Shown here: positions 46,769 through 55,561 of the stretch, piece after piece | Position numbering within the stretch: the stretch's first letter is position 1 | How the letters are laid out: each line of letters opens with the position of its first letter | Assembly: GCF_003011925.2 (NCBI RefSeq) | Contig: NZ_PXXU01000010.1 | Span: 20,023 to 84,022, forward strand | Source: Nitrosomonas supralitoralis | GTDB lineage: Bacteria > Pseudomonadota > Gammaproteobacteria > Burkholderiales > Nitrosomonadaceae | Direction: 5' to 3' | Length of the DNA stretch: 64,000 bases | Translations under genes and position numbers: made by a program | Notes under the pieces: generated by a model | Told to the model about the DNA's origin: nothing | Database searches by the model: none | What the model saw: the letters and a program-made list of their open reading frames with translations, nothing else

Positions 46769-48955
46769 ATGAAAAATTTAGTGATTACATCCTGGTTGTT
46801 AATTATTACTATCGCGCTATTGGCTGGATGCAGTGGACATGGTTGGAATAATCCATATGACGGTTCGGATGTAGGGGAGAATATTCTTTATAGCGTATTT
46901 ACAGAGCGTCCTAAGCATCTTGATCCGGTCCAATCCTATAGTTCAAATGAAATTCAGTTTACTGCACAGATTTACGAGCCGCCGCTGCAGTATCATTATT
47001 TGAAACGACCTTTTGTATTAATTCCAGCGACTGCGAAAGAAATGCCAGTTGTAAAGTACATTGATGCTGAAGGTAATCAATTGCCGGATGATGCGTATCC
47101 CGACAAAATTGATTATAGTGTTTATGAAATTTCGATTAAACCTGGAATTTATTATCAACCACATCCATCTTTTGCAATGGATGAACAAGGGAACTGGCTA
47201 TATCATGCGCTGGATGAGCGAACATTAGCATCGATATTTAAGCTATCTGATTTCATTTACACAGAGACTAGGGAGCTCGAAGCAGAAGATTATGTATACC
47301 AGATTAAGCGTCTTGCCCACCCAAAATTGCATTCTCCGATATATGAGCTGATGACAGATTACATAGTAGGACTTAAGGATTATGCAGTTGCACTGAAGCG
47401 TGCGGAACAAAATCAATCTGCAGGTGAAACATACTTAGACTTGAGGAAGTATCCATTAGAAGGTGTTCAGGTGATTGATAAATATACTTATCGCATAAAG
47501 ATAAAGGGTAAGTATCCTCAATTCTTTTATTGGTTGGCTATGCCTTTTTTTGCGCCGATTCCTTGGGAAGCAGAACGTTTTTATTCGCAGACAGGATTGA
47601 TACAAAAAAACATAACGCTAGACTGGTACCCGGTTGGTACAGGTCCATATATGCTCACTGAGAATGACCCAAATCTACGCATGGTATTAGAAAAAAATCC
47701 AAACTTTCATGACGAATATTATCCAACAGAAGGCATGCCAGAAGACGAGGAGAATGGATTATTAAAAGATGCTGGAATAAAATTGCCATTTATCGACAAA
47801 GTAATTTTTACTCGAGAGAAAGAAAACATCCCAAGATGGAATAAATTCTTGCAAGGATATTATGATGCAACTGGTATTGGCTCAGACAGTTTTGATCAAG
47901 CAGTTCAGTTGGTGGGGCAAGGAGAGGCTACAGTAACCGAAGAAATGGCGGAGCAAGGGATTAGATTAGAAACAACGGTGGCGGTATCAACCTACTATAT
48001 GGGTTTTAATATGTTGGATCCAGTGGTGGGTGGCAAAAATGAGCGCGAGCGTGAATCAGCTAGAAAGCTTAGGCAAGCGATTTCAATTGCTGTGGATTAT
48101 GAAGAGTTCATTTCAATATTTGCAAATGGTCGAGGGTTGCCAGCACAAAGCCCAATCTCGCCAGGCATTGTAGGCTATCGTGACGGTCGCGAAGGGATCA
48201 ATCCAATAGTATATGACTGGATTAACAATCAACAGCAGCGAAAGTCAATCCAGGCTGCGAAGGATTTACTGGCGGATGCGGGGTATCCAAATGGAATTGA
48301 TCGGAAAACGGGTGCGCCATTAGTTCTGTATTTTGATGTAACAGCACGCAGCTCTGAAGATAGATCTAAGCTTGATTGGATGCGTAAGCAATTTCAAAAA
48401 TTAAATATCCAGTTGGTAGTTAGAAGTACGGACTACAATCGTTTTCAGGACAAGATTCGCAAAGGTAATGCGCAAATCTTTGAATGGGGTTGGAATGCAG
48501 ATTACCCTGATCCGGAGAATTTTTTGTTTTTATTATATGGACCTCAGCGCAAAGTAGGAAATAGTGGTGAGAATGCTGTAAATTATGATAACGCTGAATA
48601 CAATCAGCTGTTTGAGCGGATGAAGAATATGGAAAATGGGTCGGAGCGACAACTTATAATAGATCGCATGGTGGAGATATTGCGCTACGATGCGCCTTGG
48701 TTGTGGGGCTATCATCCAAAAGACTATGGTTTGTATCATTCTTGGTATCAGAATGTTAAACCTAATAGAATTTCGAATAATAATATTAAATATTTTAAAA
48801 TTGATGCCAATTTGCGAGAGACTAAACGCCGAGATTGGAATGAGCCAGCATTTTGGCCTATTGCAATGATACCAATCATTCTGGTAATTATTCTTGTGCC
48901 TGCTGTAGTGGTTTTTCGTCGTCGCGAAAGCTGTACCGCAATACATAAAGCCTAA
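46769..48955 (+). CDS. peptide/solute ABC transporter substrate-binding lipoprotein
   Basis: The 728-residue protein is an SBP_bac_5-type binding protein. It has a lipoprotein signal peptide with LAGC (acylated Cys near residue 22), so I place the start at ATG 46769 and not at 46709. The binding-domain features include ILYSVFTERPKHLDPVQSY, NPNFHDEYYPTEG, and the C-terminal WGWNADYPDPENFLFLLYG region. A second membrane helix lies at the very C-terminus (FWPIAMIPIILVIILVPAVVVF, about 694-715), followed by RRRES. This is unusual for the family. The permease gene follows after 17 bases. Confidence 0.9.
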   Translation: MKNLVITSWLLIITIALLAGCSGHGWNNPYDGSDVGENILYSVFTERPKHLDPVQSYSSNEIQFTAQIYEPPLQYHYLKRPFVLIPATAKEMPVVKYIDAEGNQLPDDAYPDKIDYSVYEISIKPGIYYQPHPSFAMDEQGNWLYHALDERTLASIFKLSDFIYTETRELEAEDYVYQIKRLAHPKLHSPIYELMTDYIVGLKDYAVALKRAEQNQSAGETYLDLRKYPLEGVQVIDKYTYRIKIKGKYPQFFYWLAMPFFAPIPWEAERFYSQTGLIQKNITLDWYPVGTGPYMLTENDPNLRMVLEKNPNFHDEYYPTEGMPEDEENGLLKDAGIKLPFIDKVIFTREKENIPRWNKFLQGYYDATGIGSDSFDQAVQLVGQGEATVTEEMAEQGIRLETTVAVSTYYMGFNMLDPVVGGKNERERESARKLRQAISIAVDYEEFISIFANGRGLPAQSPISPGIVGYRDGREGINPIVYDWINNQQQRKSIQAAKDLLADAGYPNGIDRKTGAPLVLYFDVTARSSEDRSKLDWMRKQFQKLNIQLVVRSTDYNRFQDKIRKGNAQIFEWGWNADYPDPENFLFLLYGPQRKVGNSGENAVNYDNAEYNQLFERMKNMENGSERQLIIDRMVEILRYDAPWLWGYHPKDYGLYHSWYQNVKPNRISNNNIKYFKIDANLRETKRRDWNEPAFWPIAMIPIILVIILVPAVVVFRRRESCTAIHKA

Positions 48956-48972
48956 AAGTACGTAACTTACAT

Positions 48973-49953
48973 ATGATGCTGGGTTATATTGTTAGGCGTT
49001 TATTTTATGCGATACCCATTCTGATCGGGGTTAATTTACTTACCTTTACTTTGTTTTTTGTAGTGAATACACCGGACGATATGGCGCGTATGCAATTGGG
49101 CATCAAGTATGTCACACCCGAGGCAATTGAAAAATGGAAAGTTGAGCGAGGCTACGATAAGCCATTATTGTTTAATTCTGAATCCGAGAGATTGGAAAAG
49201 CTGACAAATACGATTTTTTATGAAAAATCAATTTCAATGTTTGTTTTTGAGTTTGGACGTTCCGATGATGGGAGGGATATTGGCCGAGAGATACAGTCAC
49301 GTATGATGCCAAGTCTTGCTATTGCGCTACCTGTATTTGTATTGGGATTGATTGTGTATATTACTTGTGCGCTGCTAATGGTTTTTTTTCGTGACACATA
49401 TCTTGATTTCTGGGGGGTGGTTTTATGTGTGGCGCTGATGTCAATTTCAAGTTTATTTTATATTATTGTTGGACAGTTTCTGGTAAGTAAGCTATGGCAT
49501 TGGGTTCCAATATCGGGCTATGGAGCTGGATTAGACGCAACAAAGTTCTTATTATTGCCCATCTTAATTGGGGTTATTAGTAGTGCTGGGTCTCATATTC
49601 GTTGGTATCGCACAATATTTTTAGAAGAGATGAATAAAGAATATGTGCGTACTGCTAGGGCCAAAGGATTATCAGAGCGTATTGTTTTATTCAGGCATGT
49701 GCTAAAGAATGCATTGATTCCAATTCTAACGGGTGCGGTTGTCGTGGTGCCTTTATTATTTTTAGGTAGTTTGCTGGTAGAATCTTTTTTTGGTATTCCA
49801 GGGCTTGGCAGTTATACCATTGATGCGATTCATTCACAGGATTTTGCAATAGTTAGAGCCATGGTTTTTCTGGGCTCAATGCTTTATATCGTGGGCCTGA
49901 TCCTAACCGATATTTCTTATACGCTTGTTGATCCAAGAATTCGTTTAACTTAA
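48973..49953 (+). CDS. peptide/nickel ABC transporter permease (OppB/DppB-like)
   Basis: The 326-residue integral membrane protein begins GYIVRRLFYAIPILIGVNLLTF, typical of the OppB/DppB family. It has the permease EAA-like loop EYVRTARAKGLSERIVLFRHVLKNALIPILTG and ends LVDPRIRLT. About six membrane helices are evident. The cognate second permease (OppC) and ATPases are not next to it; the tRNA-tuf unit begins 140 bases on. They must be elsewhere if the transporter works. Confidence 0.92.
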   Translation: MMLGYIVRRLFYAIPILIGVNLLTFTLFFVVNTPDDMARMQLGIKYVTPEAIEKWKVERGYDKPLLFNSESERLEKLTNTIFYEKSISMFVFEFGRSDDGRDIGREIQSRMMPSLAIALPVFVLGLIVYITCALLMVFFRDTYLDFWGVVLCVALMSISSLFYIIVGQFLVSKLWHWVPISGYGAGLDATKFLLLPILIGVISSAGSHIRWYRTIFLEEMNKEYVRTARAKGLSERIVLFRHVLKNALIPILTGAVVVVPLLFLGSLLVESFFGIPGLGSYTIDAIHSQDFAIVRAMVFLGSMLYIVGLILTDISYTLVDPRIRLT

Positions 49954-50091
49954 GACTGTTTTTTAGCGTTATGTTTTTTCAAACCGCAATAATTAAGTCG
50001 GGATATACGTATTTGTTTACATGCACTGGTGGTTTGATGAGATAATCTGACAAACTGTTAGCTTTTAATGTTGTTTGAATATAAAACTAGA

Positions 50092-50120
50092 TTGACTTAT
50101 GAAGTCAATATATTCATAAT
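50092..50120 (+). promoter_or_regulatory. promoter of the tRNA-Tyr-Gly-Thr-tuf unit
   Basis: TTGACT at 50092 and CATAAT at 50115 are 17 bases apart (five of six at both). The bases after the -10 are CTCCCG, a GC-rich discriminator like those of stable-RNA promoters under stringent control. The tRNA-Tyr 5' end is 15 bases further on. Confidence 0.7.
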
Positions 50121-50134
50121 CTCCCGTTTCGTTC

Positions 50135-50220
<86 letters not shown>

Positions 50221-50259
50221 GTTAGGAAGTAGTATTAATATTGCTATATGAAATGGGCG

Positions 50260-50296
50260 GTCCTGTATGGATTGATTTTACGCTTTCTTACAGGAC
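50260..50296 (+). repeat. inverted repeat between tRNA-Tyr and tRNA-Gly
   Basis: GTCCTGTA (50260-50267) and TACAGGAC (50289-50296) form a perfect eight-pair stem around 21 bases. It lies in the transcribed spacer seven bases before tRNA-Gly. It could guide processing or act as a spacer hairpin; a U tract is missing, so it is unlikely to terminate. Confidence 0.45.
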
Positions 50297-50303
50297 TTAT
50301 AGC

Positions 50304-50377
50304 GCGGGTGTAGCTCAATGGTAGAGCAGAAGCCTTCCAAGCTTACGACGAGGGTTCGATTCCCTTCACCCGCTCCA
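50304..50377 (+). tRNA. tRNA-Gly (TCC)
   Basis: The 74-base cloverleaf has acceptor GCGGGTG/CACCCGC, anticodon loop CTTCCAA, T arm GTTCGATTC and an encoded CCA. It is the second tRNA of the unit, as in the E. coli tufB operon order. Confidence 0.96.
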
Positions 50378-50423
50378 GATTAGTATGGTATGAATTTGTA
50401 ATGTGGTTGTGATTGTAATGCTT

Positions 50424-50498
<75 letters not shown>

Positions 50499-50548
50499 TA
50501 GGATGTAAATGGATTGTATGGTTAAAGCACGTAAAGGGGAAACAAGAC

Positions 50549-51739
50549 ATGGGAAAGAGTAAATTTGAGCGATCGAAGCCACATGTAAATGTTGGTACGA
50601 TTGGTCACGTGGATCATGGTAAGACTACACTTACTGCGGCAATCACGACGATTTTGACGAAGAAATTTGGAGGAGAAGCGAAGAGTTACGCTCAAATTGA
50701 TTCTGCGCCAGAAGAGCGTGCTCGTGGGATAACGATTAATACGTCTCATGTTGAATATGAGACAGATAATCGTCATTACGCTCATGTGGATTGTCCGGGC
50801 CATGCAGATTATGTAAAGAATATGATCACGGGCGCGGCCCAGATGGATGGAGCAATATTGGTGGTATCGGCGGCTGATGGCCCTATGCCACAGACACGGG
50901 AACATATTTTGTTGGCGCGTCAAGTGGGTGTTCCCTACATCATCGTGTATATGAATAAAGCGGACATGGTTGATGATGCGGAGCTGATTGAGTTGGTGGA
51001 AATGGAGATCCGCGAGCTGTTATCGAAATATGAATTTCCAGGTGATGATACGCCAATCATAGTTGGATCAGCTTTGAAAGCGTTGGAAGGAGATCAGAGT
51101 GATATTGGTGAAGCGTCCATTTTGAAGTTAGCGGAGGCTCTGGATAGCTATATTCCGCAACCGGATCGTGCTATTGACGGTGCCTTCATTATGCCAGTTG
51201 AAGATGTATTCTCAATATCGGGTCGAGGGACAGTAGTAACGGGTCGCGTAGAGAGGGGCATAATCAAAGTAGGTGAGGAGATTGAAATAGTGGGTCTCAA
51301 GCCGACTCTGAAAACGGTATGTACAGGCGTTGAAATGTTTCGTAAACTGCTGGATCAGGGGCAGGCAGGAGATAACGTAGGGATACTTCTGCGCGGCACG
51401 AAACGAGAAGAAGTTGAACGTGGTCAAGTGTTGGCAAAGCCGGGTAGCATATTGCCTCATACCAAATTCACGGCAGAAATATATGTGTTAAGTAAGGAAG
51501 AGGGAGGAAGGCACACTCCGTTTTTCCCTGGTTATCGCCCACAGTTTTATTTTAGGACGACGGATGTGACGGGGGCGATAGAATTGCCAGCGGGAACAGA
51601 GATGGTGATGCCTGGTGACAACGTTTCAGTGACGGTAAATTTAATAGCGCCAATTGCGATGGAAGATGGGTTGCGATTTGCGATACGTGAAGGTGGTAGG
51701 ACCGTTGGTGCAGGTGTTGTTGCTAAAATTATTGAGTAA
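50549..51739 (+). CDS. tuf: elongation factor Tu
   Basis: EF-Tu brings aminoacyl-tRNA to the ribosome. The ATG at 50549 gives the standard 396 residues starting [21 protein letters not shown] motifs are [14 protein letters not shown] (effector), DCPGH, and NKAD in place of the usual NKCD. The tRNA-recognition and kirromycin regions ([20 protein letters not shown]) are conserved. It lies between tRNA-Thr and tRNA-Trp, as in the tufB arrangement; a second tuf copy may exist elsewhere. Confidence 0.97.
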   Translation: MGKSKFERSKPHVNVGTIGHVDHGKTTLTAAITTILTKKFGGEAKSYAQIDSAPEERARGITINTSHVEYETDNRHYAHVDCPGHADYVKNMITGAAQMDGAILVVSAADGPMPQTREHILLARQVGVPYIIVYMNKADMVDDAELIELVEMEIRELLSKYEFPGDDTPIIVGSALKALEGDQSDIGEASILKLAEALDSYIPQPDRAIDGAFIMPVEDVFSISGRGTVVTGRVERGIIKVGEEIEIVGLKPTLKTVCTGVEMFRKLLDQGQAGDNVGILLRGTKREEVERGQVLAKPGSILPHTKFTAEIYVLSKEEGGRHTPFFPGYRPQFYFRTTDVTGAIELPAGTEMVMPGDNVSVTVNLIAPIAMEDGLRFAIREGGRTVGAGVVAKIIE

Positions 51740-51814
51740 TTTTATTGATCCGCAGAAAATTTTAAACAATAATTGTTTTTACGTAGTTACAGCTCCAGTG
51801 AAGTTTCAAATAAT

Positions 51815-51890
51815 AGGCCAGTAGCTCAATTGGCAGAGCGTCGGTCTCCAAAACCGAAGGTTGGGGGTTCGATGCCCTCCTGGCCTGCCA
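51815..51890 (+). tRNA. tRNA-Trp (CCA)
   Basis: The 76-base cloverleaf has acceptor AGGCCAG/CTGGCCT, anticodon loop CTCCAAA with CCA, T arm GTTCGATGC and an encoded CCA. It sits between tuf and secE, the usual place in beta- and gammaproteobacteria. Confidence 0.96.
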
Positions 51891-52013
51891 TAATATAAGT
51901 TGGAACAGAATCATTAGCTAGAGAGCGGGCATGAGAAATGATGCAAGTAAAAAGCCTGAAATAAAAAATAGATATTTCTGTGGATGTTTTTGTATGGTAA
52001 AGGGATTCAAAAC

Positions 52014-52358
52014 GTGAATAAATTAAAGCTCGTGCTTGCGGTTGTATTTGTTTTGGCGGGTATTGCTGGATTCATTTATTTAAATGAAAGCGCCATGGTC
52101 ATTCGTGTTTTGTCCATATTGGTTGGAATATTATTAGCGGTGATTATTGCTAAATATACAACACAAGGTCAAGAATTTTACAGTTTTTGTAAAGAATCCT
52201 CCGAAGAAACAAAAAAGGTCGTATGGCCAAGTCGTAAGGAATCCCTTCAGACATCTGGGGTAGTGTTTGCTTTTGTTGTTGTTATGGCTTTATTCTTGTG
52301 GCTCATAGATGCTGCTTTAATGTCGCTTGTGAAATTGATGATGAATCAAGATGCGTAA
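52014..52358 (+). CDS. secE: preprotein translocase subunit SecE
   Basis: SecE (114 residues from GTG 52014) clamps the two halves of SecY. Three membrane helices are visible (about 3-22, 28-49 and 76-105), with the essential cytoplasmic and amphipathic section [22 protein letters not shown] prefer the GTG because AAAGGGA lies eight bases upstream. The ATG at 51984 would add ten residues (MFLYGKGIQN) not expected in the family. Confidence 0.9.
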   Translation: MNKLKLVLAVVFVLAGIAGFIYLNESAMVIRVLSILVGILLAVIIAKYTTQGQEFYSFCKESSEETKKVVWPSRKESLQTSGVVFAFVVVMALFLWLIDAALMSLVKLMMNQDA

Positions 52359-52375
52359 TTTTCTCTGAGGAAAGA

Positions 52376-52909
52376 ATGAGTATGAAATGGTATGTGGTTC
52401 ACGCTTATTCGGGATATGAGAAAAGTGTGCTGAGAGCATTAAGAGATCGTATTGATCGAGCTGGCATGCAAGATAAATTTGGGCAGATATTGGTGCCGGT
52501 AGAAGAAGTGATTGAAATGAAGGGCGGCCAAAAGAACATTAGCGAGCGAAAATTCTTTCCGGGATACGTATTGGTGGAAATGGAGATGTCTGATGATACA
52601 TGGCATTTAGTCAAGAATACCGATAAAGTAACGGGATTTGTCGGTGGGTCAGCGATGAAGCCAACGCCGATAAGCCAAAAAGAAGTAGATAACATACTTT
52701 ATCAAATCCAAGAAGGTGTGGAGAAACCGAAGCCAAAAATTCTATTTGAAATAGGGGAAGCCGTACGTGTGAAGGATGGACCATTCACCGATTTTCACGG
52801 CAACGTAGAAGATGTTAATTACGATAAAAGTAAACTAAGGGTGTCGGTTTCAATTTTCGGAAGGCCAACACCAGTAGAATTGGATTTTAATCAAGTAGAG
52901 AAATCTTGA
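52376..52909 (+). CDS. nusG: transcription termination/antitermination protein NusG
   Basis: NusG (177 residues) binds RNA polymerase and Rho or the ribosome. The start at 52376 follows GAGGAAAGA; the upstream in-frame codon at 52298 lies inside secE. The NGN domain starts [18 protein letters not shown] and the C-terminal KOW domain has [18 protein letters not shown]. It follows secE by 17 bases. Confidence 0.96.
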   Translation: MSMKWYVVHAYSGYEKSVLRALRDRIDRAGMQDKFGQILVPVEEVIEMKGGQKNISERKFFPGYVLVEMEMSDDTWHLVKNTDKVTGFVGGSAMKPTPISQKEVDNILYQIQEGVEKPKPKILFEIGEAVRVKDGPFTDFHGNVEDVNYDKSKLRVSVSIFGRPTPVELDFNQVEKS

Positions 52910-53025
52910 ATATTGCTTTTTTTGAAATAAAGAATTGAAGGAAGGTTTTGGAAATATTGTATTAATCGTTACGGATAATTGGGGAGAGTGACTTATCGCT
53001 CGATTGCACCCGTCAGGAGATAATA

Positions 53026-53457
53026 ATGGCAAAGAAAATAATCGGTTATATCAAATTGCAGGTGCCTGCAGGCAAAGCTAATCCAAGTCCACCAATTGGG
53101 CCTGCTTTAGGGCAGCGCCAGTTGAATATTATGGAGTTTTGCAAAGCGTTTAACGCAGCCACACAGAAAATTGAACCTGGACTGCCTGTGCCAGTGGTGA
53201 TTACTGCGTATGCTGATAAGAGTTTTACGTTTGTAATGAAAACAACGCCTGCATCAGTGCTAATAAAAAAAGCTGCTGGAGTGAGTAAAGGTAGTCCTAG
53301 GCCGCATGTTGATAAAGTTGGCAAATTGAATCGCAGTCAGGCAGAAGAAATTGCAAAAACAAAAATGCCCGATTTAACTGCGGCGGATTTGGATGCCGCT
53401 GTACGTACCATTGCAGGAAGCGCAAGAAGTATGGGTATAGAAGTAGAGGGAATATAA
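53026..53457 (+). CDS. rplK: 50S ribosomal protein L11
   Basis: L11 (143 residues) binds the GTPase-associated region of 23S rRNA and is needed for RelA activation. [29 protein letters not shown] and the C-terminal RNA-binding domain ending [13 protein letters not shown] are conserved. The 116 bases before it may hold an independent promoter, but I could not single one out. A TCAGGAG ribosome-binding region is present. Confidence 0.97.
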   Translation: MAKKIIGYIKLQVPAGKANPSPPIGPALGQRQLNIMEFCKAFNAATQKIEPGLPVPVVITAYADKSFTFVMKTTPASVLIKKAAGVSKGSPRPHVDKVGKLNRSQAEEIAKTKMPDLTAADLDAAVRTIAGSARSMGIEVEGI

Positions 53458-53458
53458 A

Positions 53459-54151
53459 ATGGCACGTTCATCAAAGCGTTATATAGGCATAGCAGAAAAA
53501 GTCAATCGCAATAAAATATATCAAATCGATGAGGCGCTTGGATTAGTTAAGGCAGGCGCTACGGCCAAGTTTGATGAATCTATTGATATAGCAGTAAATT
53601 TAGGAATAGATGCGAAGAAATCAGATCAAGCTGTGCGCGGTTCAGTAGTTTTGCCCGCAGGAACGGGTAAAACGGTTCGGGTTGCGGTATTTGCTCAAGG
53701 AGATAAAGCAAAGGAAGCACAAGAGGCCGGCGCGGATATTGTAGGGTTTGATGATTTGGCGGCTGATATTAAGGCAGGTAATATTAATTTTGATGTTGCA
53801 ATTGCCAGTCCGGATGCTATGCGCTTAGTTGGTCAGTTAGGTCAGATTTTAGGACCTCGCAGTCTGATGCCAAATCCGAAAGTCGGTACTGTAACAGCGG
53901 ATATTGCGGGGGCTGTTAAGAATGCAAAAGCAGGACAAATTCAATTTCGGGCTGACAAAACTGGCATTATACATTGCACCATTGGACGAGCGTCTTTTGA
54001 AATAGATGCATTAAAGCAAAATTTGAAGGCATTAATTGAAGCGCTTATTAAATCCAAGCCTGCTTCATCGAAAGGTGTTTATCTAAGAAAAGTATCTGCT
54101 TCGAGTACCATGGGTGCAGGTGTGAGAATAGATCAAACAAGTATAATGTAG
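53459..54151 (+). CDS. rplA: 50S ribosomal protein L1
   Basis: L1 (230 residues) forms the mobile stalk that releases deacylated tRNA; in E. coli it also represses the L11 operon. [23 protein letters not shown] and the signature [24 protein letters not shown] region identify it. It begins one base after the rplK stop. Confidence 0.97.
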   Translation: MARSSKRYIGIAEKVNRNKIYQIDEALGLVKAGATAKFDESIDIAVNLGIDAKKSDQAVRGSVVLPAGTGKTVRVAVFAQGDKAKEAQEAGADIVGFDDLAADIKAGNINFDVAIASPDAMRLVGQLGQILGPRSLMPNPKVGTVTADIAGAVKNAKAGQIQFRADKTGIIHCTIGRASFEIDALKQNLKALIEALIKSKPASSKGVYLRKVSASSTMGAGVRIDQTSIM

Positions 54152-54287
54152 CAATAAAACAGAACTTTGGGCCTCTAAATTCAAAATATAAGTATTTGGA
54201 GGATTGTCAAAGACCGCTGGGGTAAGCAAATAATGATCGGCAAAAAGATATTATTGAAATACTTAAATACATAACTGACGAATGAGT

Positions 54288-54316
54288 TTGGAATTGTTAA
54301 ATATAATTTTTATAAA
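54288..54316 (+). promoter_or_regulatory. candidate rplJL-rpoBC promoter
   Basis: TTGGAA at 54288 and TATAAA at 54311 are 17 bases apart, four and five of six. The predicted start near 54323 gives a leader of about 130 bases, the place of the E. coli P-J promoter and L10 leader. An overlapping TATAAT at 54302 lacks a fitting -35. Confidence 0.45.
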
Positions 54317-54322
54317 ATCAGT

Positions 54323-54454
54323 TAAACACCCAGCGCAGATGGTGAACTCAAAACAGGAGTCTTGTTTTCCTGGTTAAAGGTTGCCAGTTTGTAGTATTTG
54401 GAGGTGATTAGATTAATTACTCCAAGTGTTATTTTAACAGATGGAGAGTGAACC
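54323..54454 (+). promoter_or_regulatory. probable L10 (rplJ) autoregulatory leader
   Basis: The 303-base gap 54152-54454 is too long for a plain spacer in this operon. The part next to rplJ can fold. TTGGAGGTGATT (54399-54410) pairs with AATTACTCCAA, eleven pairs with one bulged G, just upstream of the ribosome-binding site. An AACAGGA...TCCTGGTT pair lies before it. The location matches the leader where L10(L12)4 binds in E. coli. The 12-base string AGTATTTGGAGG appears both at 54191 and at 54393. I have not matched it to a covariance model. Confidence 0.5.
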
Positions 54455-54970
54455 TTGAGTCTTAATCTTGAAGAGAAAAAAGCTATAGTGGCAGAAGTGA
54501 GCACTCAAGTAACTAGTGCTCAAGCTATTATCATTGCGGAGTATCGAGGATTAGAAGTTGGACAAATGACGCAGTTAAGAGCAAAAACCCGTGAATCAGG
54601 AATTTATTTTCGCGTGATAAAAAATTCACTGGTTCGTCGTGCTGTTGCTGATACGCCTTATGCAGAACTAGCTAAGCATATGGTTGGGCCTCTTGCTTAT
54701 GGCATTGGAGCTGATCCAGTATCAGCCGCGAAAGTATTGCATGAATTTTCAAAGAGTAATGAAAAATTCGTGATCAAAGTTGGCGCAATAGGTGAGCAGG
54801 TAATATCTCGTGAAGAAATTACTGCGCTTGCTGCATTGCCGAGTCGTGATGAATTGTTATCTAAATTACTAGGAACGATGCAAGCGCCTATAGCCAAATT
54901 TGTTCAAACACTTAATGAGGTGCCAGCTAGATTTGTGCGTGGCTTGGCTATGGTACGTGATAGCAAATAG
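54455..54970 (+). CDS. rplJ: 50S ribosomal protein L10, TTG start
   Basis: L10 (171 residues) anchors the L7/L12 stalk and represses its own operon. The start is TTG at 54455, preceded by GGAGAG; the GTG seven bases earlier is out of frame. [40 protein letters not shown] and [13 protein letters not shown] identify the family. Confidence 0.95.
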   Translation: MSLNLEEKKAIVAEVSTQVTSAQAIIIAEYRGLEVGQMTQLRAKTRESGIYFRVIKNSLVRRAVADTPYAELAKHMVGPLAYGIGADPVSAAKVLHEFSKSNEKFVIKVGAIGEQVISREEITALAALPSRDELLSKLLGTMQAPIAKFVQTLNEVPARFVRGLAMVRDSK

Positions 54971-55028
54971 CTCATCAGACTTCTATTTTAAACAATAGCT
55001 TAATACAGGAAATTACCAGGAGAAAATA

Positions 55029-55409
55029 ATGGCAGTAACTAAAGACGAAATATTGGAAGCAATTGCAAATATGACAGTACTCGAATTGTCAAAGTTAATT
55101 ACAGAAATGGAAGAAAAATTCGGTGTGTCCGCTGCTGCTGCAGTTGCAGTTGCTGCTGCACCCAGTGGTGGAGGTGGTGCACCAGCTGAGGCAGAGCAAA
55201 CTGAGTTTAATGTGATTCTGACATCCTGTGGCGAAAGCAAAGTGAATGTTATTAAAGTCGTAAGGGCAGTGACTGGCCTAGGATTGAAAGAGGCGAAAGA
55301 TTTAGTTGACGGAGCACCAAAAACTGTTAAAGAAGGTGCATCCAAAGATGAGGCCGCTTCAATTCAGAAACAGTTAGTAGAAGCTGGTGCTACTTGCGAA
55401 ATTAAGTAA
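55029..55409 (+). CDS. rplL: 50S ribosomal protein L7/L12
   Basis: L7/L12 (126 residues) is the multi-copy stalk protein that recruits translation GTPases. The N-terminal dimerisation helix pair, the alanine-rich hinge ([21 protein letters not shown]) and the C-terminal domain with [24 protein letters not shown] are all present. The start follows an ACCAGGAG box. Confidence 0.97.
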   Translation: MAVTKDEILEAIANMTVLELSKLITEMEEKFGVSAAAAVAVAAAPSGGGGAPAEAEQTEFNVILTSCGESKVNVIKVVRAVTGLGLKEAKDLVDGAPKTVKEGASKDEAASIQKQLVEAGATCEIK

Positions 55410-55428
55410 TAAAAGCAATAAATCAGAG

Positions 55429-55457
55429 GGCTGGTGGGTATTAAAGCTGCCAGCCTT
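55429..55457 (+). terminator. rplL-rpoB attenuator hairpin
   Basis: GGCTGG (55429-55434) and CCAGCC (55450-55455) form a GC-rich stem with a 15-base loop, followed by TTTGATACTTTG. It lies 20 bases after rplL, where E. coli has the attenuator that lowers rpoBC relative to ribosomal protein transcription. The U tract is imperfect, so partial read-through is expected. Confidence 0.5.
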
Positions 55458-55561
55458 TGATACTTTGATACATTTGATGTGTCATTTTGGACATTCCAGC
55501 AATTGATAGTTTTTGGGCTTCAACTATTCAATCCTCAGTCTTCTTCTTCCGGAGAAAACTC

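Noticed and set aside
55130..55200. A repeat-like GCTGCT/GCAGTT stretch in rplL
   Set aside because: It encodes the alanine-rich hinge of L7/L12 and is expected.
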